A stretch of 64,000 nt of DNA from the NCBI GenBank assembly GCA_014529385.2, contig CM043950.1, positions 65,612,935-65,676,934 on the forward strand, in the 5' to 3' direction. Both the position numbers and the translations under genes were made by a program. The notes under the pieces were generated by a model that had not been told where the DNA came from, ran no database searches, and saw only the letters and a program-made list of their open reading frames with translations. This DNA comes from Adiantum capillus-veneris. Its lineage: Eukaryota; Streptophyta; Polypodiopsida; Polypodiales; Pteridaceae. Below are positions 1 to 11,643 of this stretch, in pieces (position 1 is the first letter of the stretch; every line of letters begins with the position of its first letter).

Positions 1-3000
1 TTTTGACCATTGGAGCCTTAGCGAAGCCAAAACGAAAAAATTGGCGATTGTGCCACCCTAGACCGACGAGACGGGAGCGAATGGCCATGAAACATTGAAA
101 GGGTAGGGAAAGCATCTAGATCCCCACCTTTGCAAAGTTTCATGGGCATTGCAATTTGTCTCGACGGTCTACGGTGGCACAATCGCCAGTTTTTTACCAT
201 TGGGCACTTAGTAAAATCAAAACAAAAAAACTGGCAATTGTGCCACCCTAGACGGATGAGACCAGAGCGAATGGCCATGAAACTTTGCACGGGCAGGGAA
301 ACCACCTAAATACCTATCCTCGCAAAGTTTCATGGGCATCATAATCCGTCTCGACGGTCTATGGTGGCAAAATCGCCATTGTTTTACCATTGAGCCCTTG
401 GCAAAGACAAAACGAGAAAAGTGGAGATTGTGCCACCCTAGACCGACGAGACGGGAGCGAATGGCCATGAAACATTCTAGGGGTAGGGAAAGCACTTAAA
501 TCCCTACCCTTGCAAAGTTTCATGTGCAACACAATCCGTCTCGATGGTCTACTGTGGCACAATTGCCAGTTTTTTACCATTAGGCCCTTAGCAAAACCAA
601 AATGAAAAAATTGGCGATTATGCTACGCTAAACCAATGAGACGAGAGTGGATGGACATGAAACATTGGAGAGTAGTAAAAGCACCTAAATCCTCACCCCC
701 GTAAAGTTTCATGGGCATCGCAAGTCTCAACTATCTACGGTGGTACAATCGCCAGTGTTTTACCATTGGGCCCTTAGCGAAGCCAAAACGAAAAAATTGG
801 CGATTATGCCACCCAGACCGACGAGACGGGAGCGGATGGCCATGAATCTTTGCAAGGGAAAAACAAGCACTTAAGTCCCTATCCTTGCAAAGTTTCATGG
901 GCAACACAGTCCTTCTCGATGGTCTATTGTGCCACAATCACCAGTCTTTTACCATTCGGTCTTAGAAAAGCCAAAACAAAACAATTGGCTATTGTACCAC
1001 CCTACACCAACAAGACGGGAGTAGATGGCCATGAAACATTGCAAGGGTACAAAAAGCATCTAAATTCCTGTCCTTGCAAAGTTTTGTGGGCATCCTAATC
1101 CGTCTCGAGGGGCTATGGTGGCAGAATCACCAGTTTTTGACCATTGGGCCCTTAGCGAAGCCAAAACAAAAAAATTGGTGATTTTGCATCCCTAGATGGG
1201 AGAGGATGGTCATGAAACATTGCAAGGGTAGGGAAAGCACCTACATCCTTGTCTCTGCAAAGTTTCATGGGCATTGCAGTTTGTCTCGACGGTCTACGGT
1301 GGCACAATCGCTAGTTTTTGACCATTGGGCACTTAGCGAAGCCAAAACGAGAAAACTGGCAAATGTGCCACCCTATACAAACGAGACGGGAGCGCATGGC
1401 CATGAAATATTGTAGGGGTAAGGAAAGCACCTAAATCCCCGCCCCTGCAAAGTTTCATGGGCGTCAAAATTTGTCTCGACGGTCTACGGTGACACAATCG
1501 CCAGTTTTTTTACCATTGGGCACTTAGCGAAGCCAAAACGAAAAAACAGGTGATTGCGCCACCGTAGACGGACGAGACGGGAATGGATAGCCATGAAACA
1601 TTGCAAAGGTAGGGAAAGCACCTAAATGCCTACCCTTGCAAAGTTTCATGGGCATCGCAATTTGTCTTGATGGTCTACGGTGGCACAATCATCGGTCTTT
1701 TACCATTGGGCCCTTACCGAAGCCAAAACAAAAAAATTGGAACAAGTGCCACCCTGGACCGACGAGACGGGAGCGGATGGCCATAAAACATTGCACGGGT
1801 AGGGAAAGCACCTAATCCTTGCCCTTGCAAAGTTTCATACACATCGCAATCCATCCCCACGGTCTACGGTGGTACAATCGCCAGTTTTTTACCATTGGGC
1901 CCTTAGCGAAGCCAAAACAAAAAAATTGACGATTGTGCCACCCTAGATCGACGAGATGGGAGCAGATGACCATGAATTTTTGCAATGGTAGGAAAAGCAC
2001 TTAAATCCCCACCCTAAAAAACTCATGGGTAACACAATCCGTCTCGACAGTCTACTGTGGCACAATTGCCAGTTTTTGACCATTGGACCCTTAGCGAAAC
2101 CAAAATGAAAAAATTGGTGATTATGCCACCCTTGACTGATGAAACGGGAGCGAATGGCCATGAAACATTCCAGGTGAATGAAAAGTTTTTAAATCCTTTC
2201 CCCTACAAGTTTCATGGGCATTGCAATCTATCTCAACGGTCTACGGTGATACAATCACCTGTTTTTTACCATTGGGCCCTTAGCGAAGCCAAAACGGAAA
2301 AATTAGCGATTATGCTACCCTAGACCAATGAGATGGGAGTGGATGGCCATGAATCTTTGCAGAGACAGGTAAAGCACTTAAATACCCACCCTTGAAAAGA
2401 TTCATGGGCAACGCAATCCGTCTTGACGATCTACAGTGGCGTAATCGCCAGTTTTTTACCATTGGGCCCTTAGCGAAGCCAAAACGAAAAAATCGGAACA
2501 AGTGCAACCCTAGACCGATGAGAAGGGAGCGGATGGCCATGAATTATTGTAGGGGTAGCGAAAGCACCTAATCCCTGCCCTTGCAAAGTTTCATGGGCAT
2601 CGCAATCCATCTCAACGATCTACGCTGGTACAATCGCCGATTTTTGACCATTGGGCCCTTAGCGAAGCCAAAACGAAAAAATTGGCGATTGTGCCACCCT
2701 AGATCGACAAGACGGGAGCGAATGGCTATGAATCTTTGCAAGGGTAGAAACAACACTTAAATACCCACCCTTGCAAAGTTTCATGGGCAACACAGTCCGT
2801 CTCGATGGTGTACTGTGGCACAATCGCCAGTTTTTTACCAATGGACACTTAGCGAAGCCAAAACAAAAAAATTGGCGATTGTGCCACCCTAGACCAATGC
2901 GGCGGGAGCAGATAGCCATGAAACATTGCAAGGGCAGGAAAAGCACTTAAATCCCCACCTCTACAAAGGTTCATGAGCAACGCAATGCGTCTCGACCGTC

Positions 3001-3095
3001 TATTGTGGTACAATTGCTAGTTTTTAACCATTGGGCACTTAGTGAAGCCAAAACGAAAAAATTGATGTTTGTGCCAACCTAGACCGAATCGACGG
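1..3095. repeat. Palindromic 190-bp satellite array, segment 1
   Basis: About 16 tandem monomers of a satellite whose anchor ACCATTGGGC recurs near 7, 196, 386, 576, 762 and 950, a period of 186-190 bp. Each monomer has a spacer (ACCATTGGGCCCTTAGCGAA and on to an A-tract), a left arm (GGCGATTGTGCCACCCTAGA, GACGAGACGG, CCATGAAAC), a loop around AAAGCACCTAAAT, and a right arm that is the reverse complement of the left (GTTTCATGG, CCGTCTCGACGG, GGTGGCACAATCGCC). Copies differ mainly at CpG sites. Short ORFs on both strands are by-products of the repeat. The array runs off the left edge and is cut on the right by an LTR element. Confidence 0.95.
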
Positions 3096-4247
3096 TGTGA
3101 ACGGGATGAAAACACACACAGCGCCTCTATAACGACCCGACACACACTCTTGGGAAGATACACACACACACACACACACACTATGGGGCACCACTCGGCT
3201 TACACAACCAGCCTGGCCGAGACAGGAAACACACAGACGGAGTGAGAAGAGAGAGATTTCCCACTTGCCTACTCAACACTCACACATACACACTCACACA
3301 CACACTCTCAATTCAGCTCAAAGGAGGCAAATTGTTGTTGTTTAGACTCAATGAAGCTCAACCCAACACCAATGGGGAAAATAGTTTACACAGTATTGAG
3401 GAAATACACCAGATACAACCACAAAGTTAAGCAGAGGCTTCACTCACCGGAGAAGATTACACAGAAAAACAGCAGAAAATCTGTGAGGAATTTGGCAAAA
3501 TGGACAGCGCCATTGCGTCCGGAATGCCCAAAAACCCCACCCTACAATGTCACAGTGCTCAAAACCGACCTCGGATGAGCAGTTTAGGGCCAAAAAAAGC
3601 TCCAAAAACAGCAAAAACACACTTGCGGCTGTTCCTCCTCTCTTCTCCACGTTTTTTCTGGTCTTCTCTCAGTTTTTTCAGTTCCCACACTTAGCTTTAT
3701 TATTTGGGCACCCGTGGCCTTTTAGATGACCTCAAACGGACCCCGAACAGGCCAAAAACTGACCTCGCAGTGCATAGTTGTCACCTTTTTGCATCATCCG
3801 CACACCTGGCACTCAGTTTTTCCAAATAATGCATCCCGCAACCACGTGAAGTGGCCCCAAAGAGTGGTCCTCATGATGACCTTTCTGCATAATTATCACA
3901 AGAAAACACCCACGTCGTGTCCATACTTCTCTGCGTGCAAGTATTGACCCCGTTCGACCTCCTGACGCCACTCGATGCCATCTGACGCACCTGCTTACCT
4001 CATGTCGTCGGCCCGCGGATAGCTTCCTCGAGAAGTTTTACGCGCTACCAACTCCTCCTTATTGTATAAAAAACACAGTGGTACTGGTAATAGTGAAAAT
4101 CGATGCACTATGTACACCCTGTCCTACCTGTACACATGTGGGCCCCACGTAACCACCTGGCTGTGAAAAATGGGCAATTCTTTATTTGATGCACCATGCA
4201 TGTATATGTACATATGCGCAATCCCTGGCTCCAAAAAACTCCTGACA
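3096..4247 (-). repeat. 3' LTR of the gypsy element (left copy)
   Basis: 1152 bp, from TGTGAACGGG to CTCCTGACA. It matches 10649-11643 along its whole length except for a block of about 140 bp (near 3356-3498) and a longer CA microsatellite (about 3166-3180) that the other LTR lacks. Because the element is on the minus strand, this is its downstream LTR. The difference from the other LTR shows that the insertion is not recent. Confidence 0.92.
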
Positions 4248-4270
4248 TAATTTGCCCATCCCCTAGCCTA
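4248..4270 (-). other. Polypurine tract of the gypsy element
   Basis: Directly inside the left LTR, the minus strand reads GGCTAGGGGATGGGCAAATTA before the LTR end. The core AGGGGATGGG is purine-rich and lies only a few bases after the integrase stop codon at 4276, as expected for the plus-strand primer of an LTR retrotransposon. The A/T bases between it and the LTR make the exact primer uncertain. Confidence 0.6.
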
Positions 4271-4275
4271 CTAGA

Positions 4276-6787
4276 TCATTCATGATCAGCAGCAGCAAAG
4301 AGAGATATGAGACTCGCCGCATCACAGGTCTCCTCATCCTTCACCAACATTGCTTGCTCCACAGATAGCTCATCTTGCTCCACCATCATTAACCTGGCAT
4401 GATATAATTTAAGATGCAATCCATTTACCCTTGACTTATATAGAATCCCATCCAGGTTAGCCAACTGATATGTACCATTTGGAAAACACTCCACTACCTT
4501 GAAAGGGCCTTCCCACTTAATCTGAAACTTCTTTTGGAAGGTGTTGTCCAGCCTATTTTTGTAATGTAAAACTAAGTCATGCTTCTTGATACCCTTACTT
4601 TTGACCTTTTCATTTATCTTTGCCAAAGCCTTATCCTGCATCTGCCCATAATGCTCCAATGCGCTCATCCTATCCAACTGAACCTCCTGTAACTGTAAGA
4701 GCCTCTCTTTGAATGCATTACTAGACGGCCCAAGTAGCTTCTCTAGCATCTTTACTGCAGGCAACTCTACTTCCACAGGCAATAGTGCTTCCTTTCCATA
4801 TACCAAATGAAATGGAGTAAACCCTGTACCTGTCTTCACCGAAGTATGGTAAGCCCATAATGCACTAGGCAATTCCAAATCCCAATTCTTTCCTTGGTGC
4901 TCTGTCACTTTCGAAAGAATCTGTACCAACTCACTATTGAATCTTTCATTTAATCCATTACACTGTGGGTAATAAGGAGTGGTATGCTGGTGCCTAATCT
5001 TCATCTTTGCGCATAAGAAGTCTAGCAGGTTAGCTCTAAATCCTGGCCCCTTATCTAAAAGTAGCTCTAATGGCACCCCAAACTTGCAACATATTTCATC
5101 ATACACAAATTTTGCCACATCCTTTGGAGTGATCTGTTTTACTGCTATAGCCTCTGCCCATCTAGAAAGATAGTCCACTGCCGTCAAGATATAGCTTTTG
5201 CCCCTGCTTGTGATAGGTAACGGGCCTATTGCATCAATCCCCCACTTTTCAAACACATCAAAGGCCATAATGGTTTTTCGTAGCTCTGGCTTCAACACTC
5301 TCTTCCCAAATGCTTGACACCTATTGCAAGACCTACACCAATGGTGAACATCCTTGTGCAAACTAGGCCATACATACCCCTCTTGCAAAATCTTCTGCAA
5401 GGTGATATTTAGAGCAAAATGGCCACCACATGCGCCTTCATGATTCTCTTCCAACACTCTGTAAAGCTCCTCCCGCCAAGGTACACGTCTCAACACGAGA
5501 TCAGCCCCTTTCATGTATAAGACATCACCAATCAATTTGTACCTGTATGCTCTATGCACAAAGCCATACTTCTTAGACTTTTGAATCTCCTTTGGAATGA
5601 TTCCTGTTAGCAAAAACTCCTCTTCTTGAGCCAAAATTTCTCGGCCATGATAAAGAGGTAAAGTGGTCCTCAACACAAATAGCTCCCCAATCATGCCTTG
5701 AGCTACTTCATGTGCCTCTCCATTTAGAGCTTCGAACTTTTTTAACAGGCCTTTAATTCTGAAGCACATTTCCTTCAATGAGGTGTTCTTGCTCTTCCAC
5801 ACACCCAACACTTGCTTCACCACTAACAAGGCATCACCTTTTATGCTCAACCTTCGAACCCCATGCTTCAAACAAATGTGTAATCCGGCTTCCAGAGTAG
5901 CATATTCAGCCTCATTGTTACTATGAGCATCCAATTTGAACCCTCTCTTGCATACTAGCTTCCCCTCTGGATCATAAAGTGCTATACCCCCTGAAGTTGC
6001 ATCATGGCTCTTTCTGTATGAACCATCAAAGAACAACACATGTGCATTGCTGATCTGTGGCACTTCTTCAACTACCTTTCTCACCACCTCTTCCTTAACA
6101 ATAAGGGGATTCTCCTTGTAGGTCAACAAATCAGCTAGGGTAGCCCTTGTACTATCTTCCACTAGAAAAGAGAACTCAAACTCTTGCAACTCAATTACCC
6201 ATTTCTTCACCACATTTGACATGTTAGTACCATTAATTAACTGTGGCAAAAAGGCATAACTCGTCAAGAAAACAAAAGGCAGTGGTAGCAAGTAATGACG
6301 AAATCGTCGACAAGCAAACATTACATTGGCCATCACTAGCTCTACTTCCGAGAACTTTCTCTCCGCTACCAACTTCACTCGGCTTGCACAATACACTGGC
6401 CTTATATAATGGCTGCCCTTCCCCTTTTGTGATAGCATGGCTCCAATGGCATCATCCCCTACTGATGGATTTACATAAAACACTTTCTCCCAATCAGGAG
6501 CCTGCATGGCTGACAACCCCCCTAACACCTCTTTCACCTCTTGAAACACTTCTTCACACTTGTCATCCCATTGCAATGGATCATGCTTTGCCACTTGCTG
6601 TAATGGATAAAGAAGCTGCGAAGACAATGGAATAAACCGTGCCATGTACTTCACTTTGTGTATAAAATTTGCCAATTGCTTCGTACTCGTAGGTGATGGA
6701 AGAAAAATAATAGACTTAACCTTATCTGGATCAGCCTCAATGCCATTTTCTGACACCATATGGCCAATAACTTCACCCTTGGCTATG
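4276..6787 (-). pseudogene. Gypsy pol, 3' part: RNase H, archaeal-type RNase H, integrase
   Basis: The longest open stretch in the window: a frame of 849 codons begins at 6825, but only the part downstream of a frameshift near 6785 is pol. Residues about 60-235 are the usual gypsy RNase H region; its first catalytic Asp is not apparent (FYVNPSVGDDAIGAML). Residues about 262-375 form a second RNase H with DGS (267-269), NNEAEY (303-308) and GDALLVV (330-336); the last acidic site is weak (NGEAHEVAQ). Integrase follows: zinc-binding H462, H469, C500, C503, then the catalytic triad D531 (GIDAIGP), D591 (LLDKGPGF) and E627 (GLNERFN), and a GPF/Y-type module (WEGPFKV, about 771). The frame stops at 4276 beside the polypurine tract. 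It is open throughout, so this part decayed least, but it cannot be expressed from the broken upstream frame. Confidence 0.9.
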
Positions 6788-7040
6788 CTAGATGACATTT
6801 CTTTGGATTTAGTTGTCCTCCACATTCATCATATCGAGCCAATACCATCTGCAGCTTCTCATGGTGTTCAACCCTACTGCTATAAACACAGAAGTCATCC
6901 ATAAAAGCTTTAACACAACTACCAATGAATGGTTCCAACACCCAATTTGCTCTCTCTTGATAGAAGGAAGGTCCATTTGACAACCCAAATGGAAATACTG
7001 TGTAGCAATAGCAGCCCCATGGCGTAATAAAGGTGGTCTT
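6783..7040 (-). pseudogene. Gypsy reverse transcriptase, middle fragment in shifted frame
   Basis: This stretch holds the palm of the reverse transcriptase in a different frame from the parts on either side. The minus-strand translation shows the fingers-palm passage ending FPFGLSNGPSFYQ, then KAFMDDFCVYS, the FMDD version of the catalytic YxDD box, then the stretch ending NPKKCHL. It is separated from the upstream PR-RT frame by a one-base loss near 7038-7041 and from the downstream frame by another near 6785. The two lesions are the only frameshifts I see in pol. Confidence 0.85.
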
Positions 7041-8716
7041 GTGCGGTCTTTAAGAGCAATCTTCAATTGAAAATAGCCTGAAAAACCATCACACACACTG
7101 TACCTCTCATAACCTGCCACTGAATCCAAGATTTGATCGATGAATGGAAGAGGATATGGGTTCTTCTTAGTGGTTGTGTTTAAGGGTTTAAAATCTACAC
7201 AAATTCTCCACTTCCCATCCTTCTTTGGACTGACTACAACTGGACTCACCCATTCTATGGTCTCCACAGGGACTATGAACCCTACCTTCAACAACTTGTC
7301 CACCTCTCCTCGCAAGGCTTCCATTTGCTCTTGACCCATCCTTCTTAGCCTTTGCCGCACTGGCTTAGCACCTTCTTTCAGCTCTATATGCATCTCTTCG
7401 CCCTTGAACCTGCTGATCTCTTCATATGAAGTAATGAACAAATCAGGAAAACTAGCCAGCATGTGCAAATATATATCCTTCTCCATAGTTGAGAGGTCTC
7501 CACTGATCATTTGTGTCATCAATTCCTGCTTCTTTGACAACTCAACCTTGGTTTGCATCAGCCCTTCAATCACTTCATAAGGCCCTTCACTTTCATCTTC
7601 AACCTCATTCGCAAATGCAACTAAACCAAACTCTTGGATTTCTTTGTCCATCAAAAGAAATGCAACATCAGCATCCTCATCATTGTTGGTAGTGCTATCA
7701 CTATCCTCATCTGTCACCGTGGAAGAGTCTTCATCACTAGACTCATCCTCATCTTCATAAAGCTCCTCTAATCGTTTCCTTGTGTCCATAGTATAAATCT
7801 TCTTGGTACCTGTCTTTCCATAGAGGCTAATCGTACCATGTCTCCAATCTTGAACAGCTCCCACTCCACGTAACCATGGTCTGCCCAGTATAATAGGATA
7901 TGCTCCCAACCCTGCTGGCATCACATGAAAATCAACCACTGCCTTTGCATCATATGCATCCACTTCTAAGCTCTTTACAACACCCAAGCATTTTACTTTT
8001 TGATGGTTTTCCAATCTGATCCGAAAACCTGACACCCCAACCACTGTGAGACCCATCTTCTCAACGCATGAGTGTGTTATGACGCATATTTGGGCTCCAC
8101 CATCCACATAACCTGGTCCCAAATTTTTCCTTTTATGCCACACATCTACTATTGGACAAATGGCTGGTAGCTCATCCATTGCCAACACCTTTACTGAACC
8201 TCTCTCTGGCTCTTTCTCCATTGGGTTAACCATCCTCTTCCACTGTCGCTTTAGCTTAGGCACCATCTCTATAAGCTGCCCAAAAGTAACATCTGCCTTC
8301 CTGCTCATCAGATCCTCCTTCAAGTCATAGCTTAATTGCCCATCCCCTAGTGGAAAATCTGAAACATAAAACTTTCGACGAGCTCTCCTTTTCCTCTTGG
8401 CCTTGACATCCTCACCTTCGTGGCTCTTTCCTTTCTTCTTACTAGGACCTGGGGCACTTCTTCCTTCCTTATCCTCTGTGGTCCTCTTCCCAATAGGCAT
8501 CACTAATGTATACTCTAGCTTTGATGCCTTCTCCAAGGTGACTACACTTAGCACTGTTGTCTTTCCCTTTTCCTCCTGGGTCAGTCCACTGGTTCCTTCG
8601 TCTCCCTTAATTTCGATGCCATAATCATTTGACCTAGTTAGCACCTGTCTTGGCAATGGATACATGTCTCCCCCCATCCTTGGTGGCTTATCACATGGTG
8701 GGTTGATGTGACCCAA
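7038..8716 (-). pseudogene. Gypsy protease and N-terminal reverse transcriptase
   Basis: Numbered from the methionine at 8716, which is in frame with gag and is not a real start. A lysine/arginine-rich linker at about 93-115 is followed by a retropepsin: the active-site loop reads YVDGGAQICVI (Asp 205), DGG where most families have DTG/DSG, and the second signature is ILGRPWL (276-282). A strongly acidic linker (321-350) separates it from the reverse transcriptase, which begins near 465 and shows VSPVVVSPKKDGKWRICVDF, PYPLP and VCDGFSGYFQ (catalytic Asp 543). Frame is lost at about residue 559; the sequence beyond, down to 6809, is out-of-frame nonsense. The protease cleaves the polyprotein; the reverse transcriptase copies the element RNA inside the particle. 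Confidence 0.9.
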
Positions 8717-9598
8717 CTCTCCACAATTATAACATGTGGGCGTCTGCCTCCAGTACCTACCATTGCTTTGTCCAACACCATTCCTAGGCCTTTCTTCACC
8801 TCTTGGCTGATTTTCAAACCTCCCTCGACCTCAATTATTTCCCACTTGACCTAGCATGTTCAGGCTGAGATTCTTCATCAAATCTACCACTTGCCTCATG
8901 TCTTGCGTTAGCCCATCATCTTGCACCGATGTAGTGACCACTGCTGGCATAACCTGAGTAGTAACAGGAACCACTGGTTCATGATGAACCCCTGACATGC
9001 GACCTTGTAAAGACTCTATAGGCTGAAATTCAGACCTCATTGGCAAAGCCTCCACCCCTAACTGGCTCATTTTCCTCAACTTCCACTCTTTGTTCCTTGC
9101 TACCTCTAGTGCATCTTCATATGTCCTAGGCTTCTTTAGCTCCACTCTCCAACGTATATTCTCCCAAAGACCAGCCAAGAACCTGTCCTTCTTCATCATG
9201 TCAGGCGGGGGTACCTATGGTGCTAAGGCCTTGCACATCCGCTCCCATGCCAATGAGAAATTACGTATGTACGCATCTACTGGCTCACCTTCCTTTTTCA
9301 CCAAACCTTGTACTTCTTGCCACACTTTGTCAGGATCTTCTATCTTCACAAACTCCACTTCCAACCCATGCCTTAGATTGTCCCAACTCAATCTTATGGG
9401 TGGATCCGCTGCACGCAACTCCTCTTCAAATGATTTGGACCAAACTCGTGCATCACTCTTCAAACAAATTTGAAGAAGACGTAACATCTGTCCTGGGTCA
9501 TGGATCTGGTTGCTAATGCATGCAACCTCCATCTTTTCCAAAAAGTCTTCCACATCTTCATCACTTCTTCCATGAAACTCCGGATAAGAGAAAGCCAT
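8717..9598 (-). pseudogene. Gypsy gag with one CCHC zinc knuckle
   Basis: The likely start is the ATG at 9596-9598 (MAFSYPEFHGRSDEDVEDFL), because a gag-type helical domain begins here; an upstream ATG at 9655 is in frame but adds an unrelated 19 residues. The Retrotrans_gag-like core (EDFLEKMEVAC, RVWSKSFEEEL, then WDNLRHGLEVEFVK) ends near a TAG at 9215-9217. The same frame continues, with KKDRFLAGLWENIRWRVEL, to a TGA at 8831-8833 that looks like a CGA-to-TGA change in an Arg/Gly-rich stretch. It then runs into the knuckle CYNCGELGHINPPC at about 8695-8736, a CX2CX4HX4C nucleic-acid-binding motif. The frame is continuous with protease, so gag and pol were one polyprotein. Two stops disable it. 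Confidence 0.88.
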
Positions 9599-10648
9599 GG
9601 CTACCCAAGCTACGATGCTTTGAGAACCCCTTTGAACACACGTGCAAGAACCCAAAACTTCTCACTACCCAATCCCCAGAAACTTCAATGGAGCTCAACT
9701 TTAGATAAGGACAAACACATGCACATCAAATGAGTTTTCATAGTTAATCATCAGAATGACAACAGGCAAAGGACATTCCAGGATCTCTCGTAATCTTCTT
9801 GGCCCGAACATAAAGACTAGCGCTGCTGGAAAAAAATCTTCCTGGACACATGAACATTTATCTGGATTCTTTGAGTTAAATGAAAAGGAGTGAATTGAGG
9901 GCCATTTTGATCATCTATTAAAGCCAACCATGAAGCTCCCAAGAAGGCACACCTGACTTAACCTCTGATTTTGCCAAAATTTCAGCAGCATAACAACATA
10001 AATGGCTCAAAAGACCAAGAAACCAGCCATCATAACTTGGAAAAATTTTGACAGAGTTTCCCCAGAAGTAGAGCAGTAGGAACCCAAAATATAGACTGTA
10101 TATATATGCATAAACTGTCAACAATAGAACCCGAGCATCAAATAGGACTCACTAGTACATAGCCTATGGCGAGGTCACGAAAAGGGTGCTCCAGCTACCT
10201 ATATCACCAAAAGGATCTCCACATTTGAGAATCCCCCAGCTCATTAAAAACCTCACGCTATCGACCCTCACACGAAGGCTAATGCAAATCGCATATAGTC
10301 AAGTCTCAGAAATGACTTTCTTCCATACCAAGTCTCAGAAATGGCTGGGACTGCCAAATACAAACAAGTATGGCTCCACAAATGTGTACAATGGCAGTTT
10401 CCACAAGTAACGTACAATCCAGCAGACAATGCGCTCAAATAGGCGCCAAGTGATGCATACCCACAACAACTGCAAGTGACATCACTGCTAGTATATCACT
10501 ATACTCCAGCTACCTGTACCTGTGTGAATCACCTGTACCTGTACCTGTACCTATCCCTATAACCTATAACCTGTAACCTATATCTCGAAGCTTGAAGCTC
10601 GAAGCAGAAGGTACTCGAAGAAGATCCTCCGTGGGGGTGCCAAAAGAA
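9599..10648 (-). other. Leader (5' untranslated region) of the gypsy element
   Basis: About 1 kb between the upstream LTR and the gag start. I see no coding signature. On the plus strand 10510-10550 holds a short tandem of CTGTAC hexamers followed by variants of ATAACCTGTA to about 10580, and the run TCGAAGCTTGAAGCTCGAAG at 10586-10605. Their role is unknown. Confidence 0.6.
10623..10642 (-). other. Primer-binding-site-like sequence of the gypsy element
   Basis: Reading the minus strand from 10642, just inside the upstream LTR after a 6-nt gap, the sequence is TGGCACCCCCACGGAGGATC. A TGG start next to the LTR is what a tRNA 3' CCA end pairs with. The complement could be read as T-stem, a 7-nt acceptor strand, discriminator and CCA, but I cannot name the tRNA with confidence. 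Confidence 0.6.
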
Positions 10649-11643
10649 TGTGAACGGGATGAAAACACACACAGCACCTCTATAACGACCCGACACACAC
10701 TCTTGGGAAGATACACACACACACACACTATGGGACACCACTCGGCTTACACAACCAACCCGGCCGAGACAGGAAACACACAGACGGAGTGAGAAGAGAG
10801 AGATTTCCCACTTGCCTACTCAACACTCACACATACACACTCTCAATTCAGCTCAAAGGAGGCAAATTTTTGTTGTTTAAACTCAATGATTCCAAATGGA
10901 CAGCGCCATTGCGTTCGGAACGCCCAAAAACCCCACCCTACAATGTCACAGTGCTCAAATCCGACCTCAAATGAGCAGTTTAGGGCCAAAAAACGCTCCA
11001 AAAATAGCAAAAACACCCTTGTGGCTGTTCCTCCTCTCTTCTCCACATTTTTAATGGTCTTCTCTCAGTTTTTTCAGTTTCCACACTTAGCTTTATTAGT
11101 TGGGCACCCGTGGCCTTTTAGATGACCTCAAACCGACCCCGAACAGGCCAAAAACTGACCTCGCAGTGCATAGTTGTCACCTTTTTGCATCATCCGCACA
11201 CCTGGCACTCAATTTTTCCAAATAATGCATCCTTCAACCACGTGAAGTGGGCCCAAAAAGTGGTCCTCATGATGACCTTTCGGCATAAATATCACAAGAA
11301 AACACCCACATCGTGTCCATACTTCTCCACGTGCAAGTATTGACCCCGTTTGACCTCCTGACGCCACTCGATGCCATCTGACGCACCTGCTTACCTCATG
11401 TCATCGGCCCACGGATAGCTTCCTTGAGAAGTTTTACGCGCTACCAACTCCTCCTTACTGTAGAAAAAACACAGTGGTACTGGTAATAGTGAAAATCGAT
11501 GCACTATGTACACCCTGTCCTACCTGTATACATGTGGGCCCCACGTAACCACCTGGATCTAAAAAATGGGCAATTCTTTATTTGATGCACCATGCATGTA
11601 TATGTACATATGCGCAATCCCTGGCTCCAAAAAACTCATGACA
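10649..11643 (-). repeat. 5' LTR of the gypsy element (right copy)
   Basis: 995 bp, from TGTGAACGGG to CTCATGACA, aligned with 3096-4247. It lacks the block of about 140 bp present in the other LTR and has a shorter CA run near 10712-10730. In element orientation it should hold the promoter. The flank after 11643 (ACGGGAGCGG) is satellite. Confidence 0.92.

Larger units (their letters stand above)
3096..11643 (-). mobile_element. Degenerate Ty3/gypsy LTR retrotransposon, Tat-like, inserted in satellite
   Basis: An LTR retrotransposon of about 8.5 kb lying on the minus strand. Direct LTRs at 3096-4247 and 10649-11643 begin TGTGAACGGG and end TGACA. The 4-bp sequence ACGG flanks both ends (3092-3095 and 11644-11647) and restores the satellite motif GAGACGGGAGCGG across the insertion. 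In element orientation the order is LTR, primer-binding-like site, leader, gag with one CCHC knuckle, protease, reverse transcriptase, RNase H, second RNase H, integrase, purine-rich tract, LTR. The second RNase H between the gypsy RNase H and the integrase is the established mark of the plant Tat lineage (Ogre/Retand/TatIV and relatives). Two in-frame stops and two single-base frameshifts make it non-functional. Confidence 0.93.

Noticed and set aside
1-3095. CRISPR-like regular repetition
   Set aside because: The unit is about 190 bp without unique spacers, the array is tens of kilobases long and the genome is eukaryotic. It is a satellite.
6243-6635. Plus-strand ORF of 130 codons
   Set aside because: Antisense shadow of the well-supported gypsy RNase H region.
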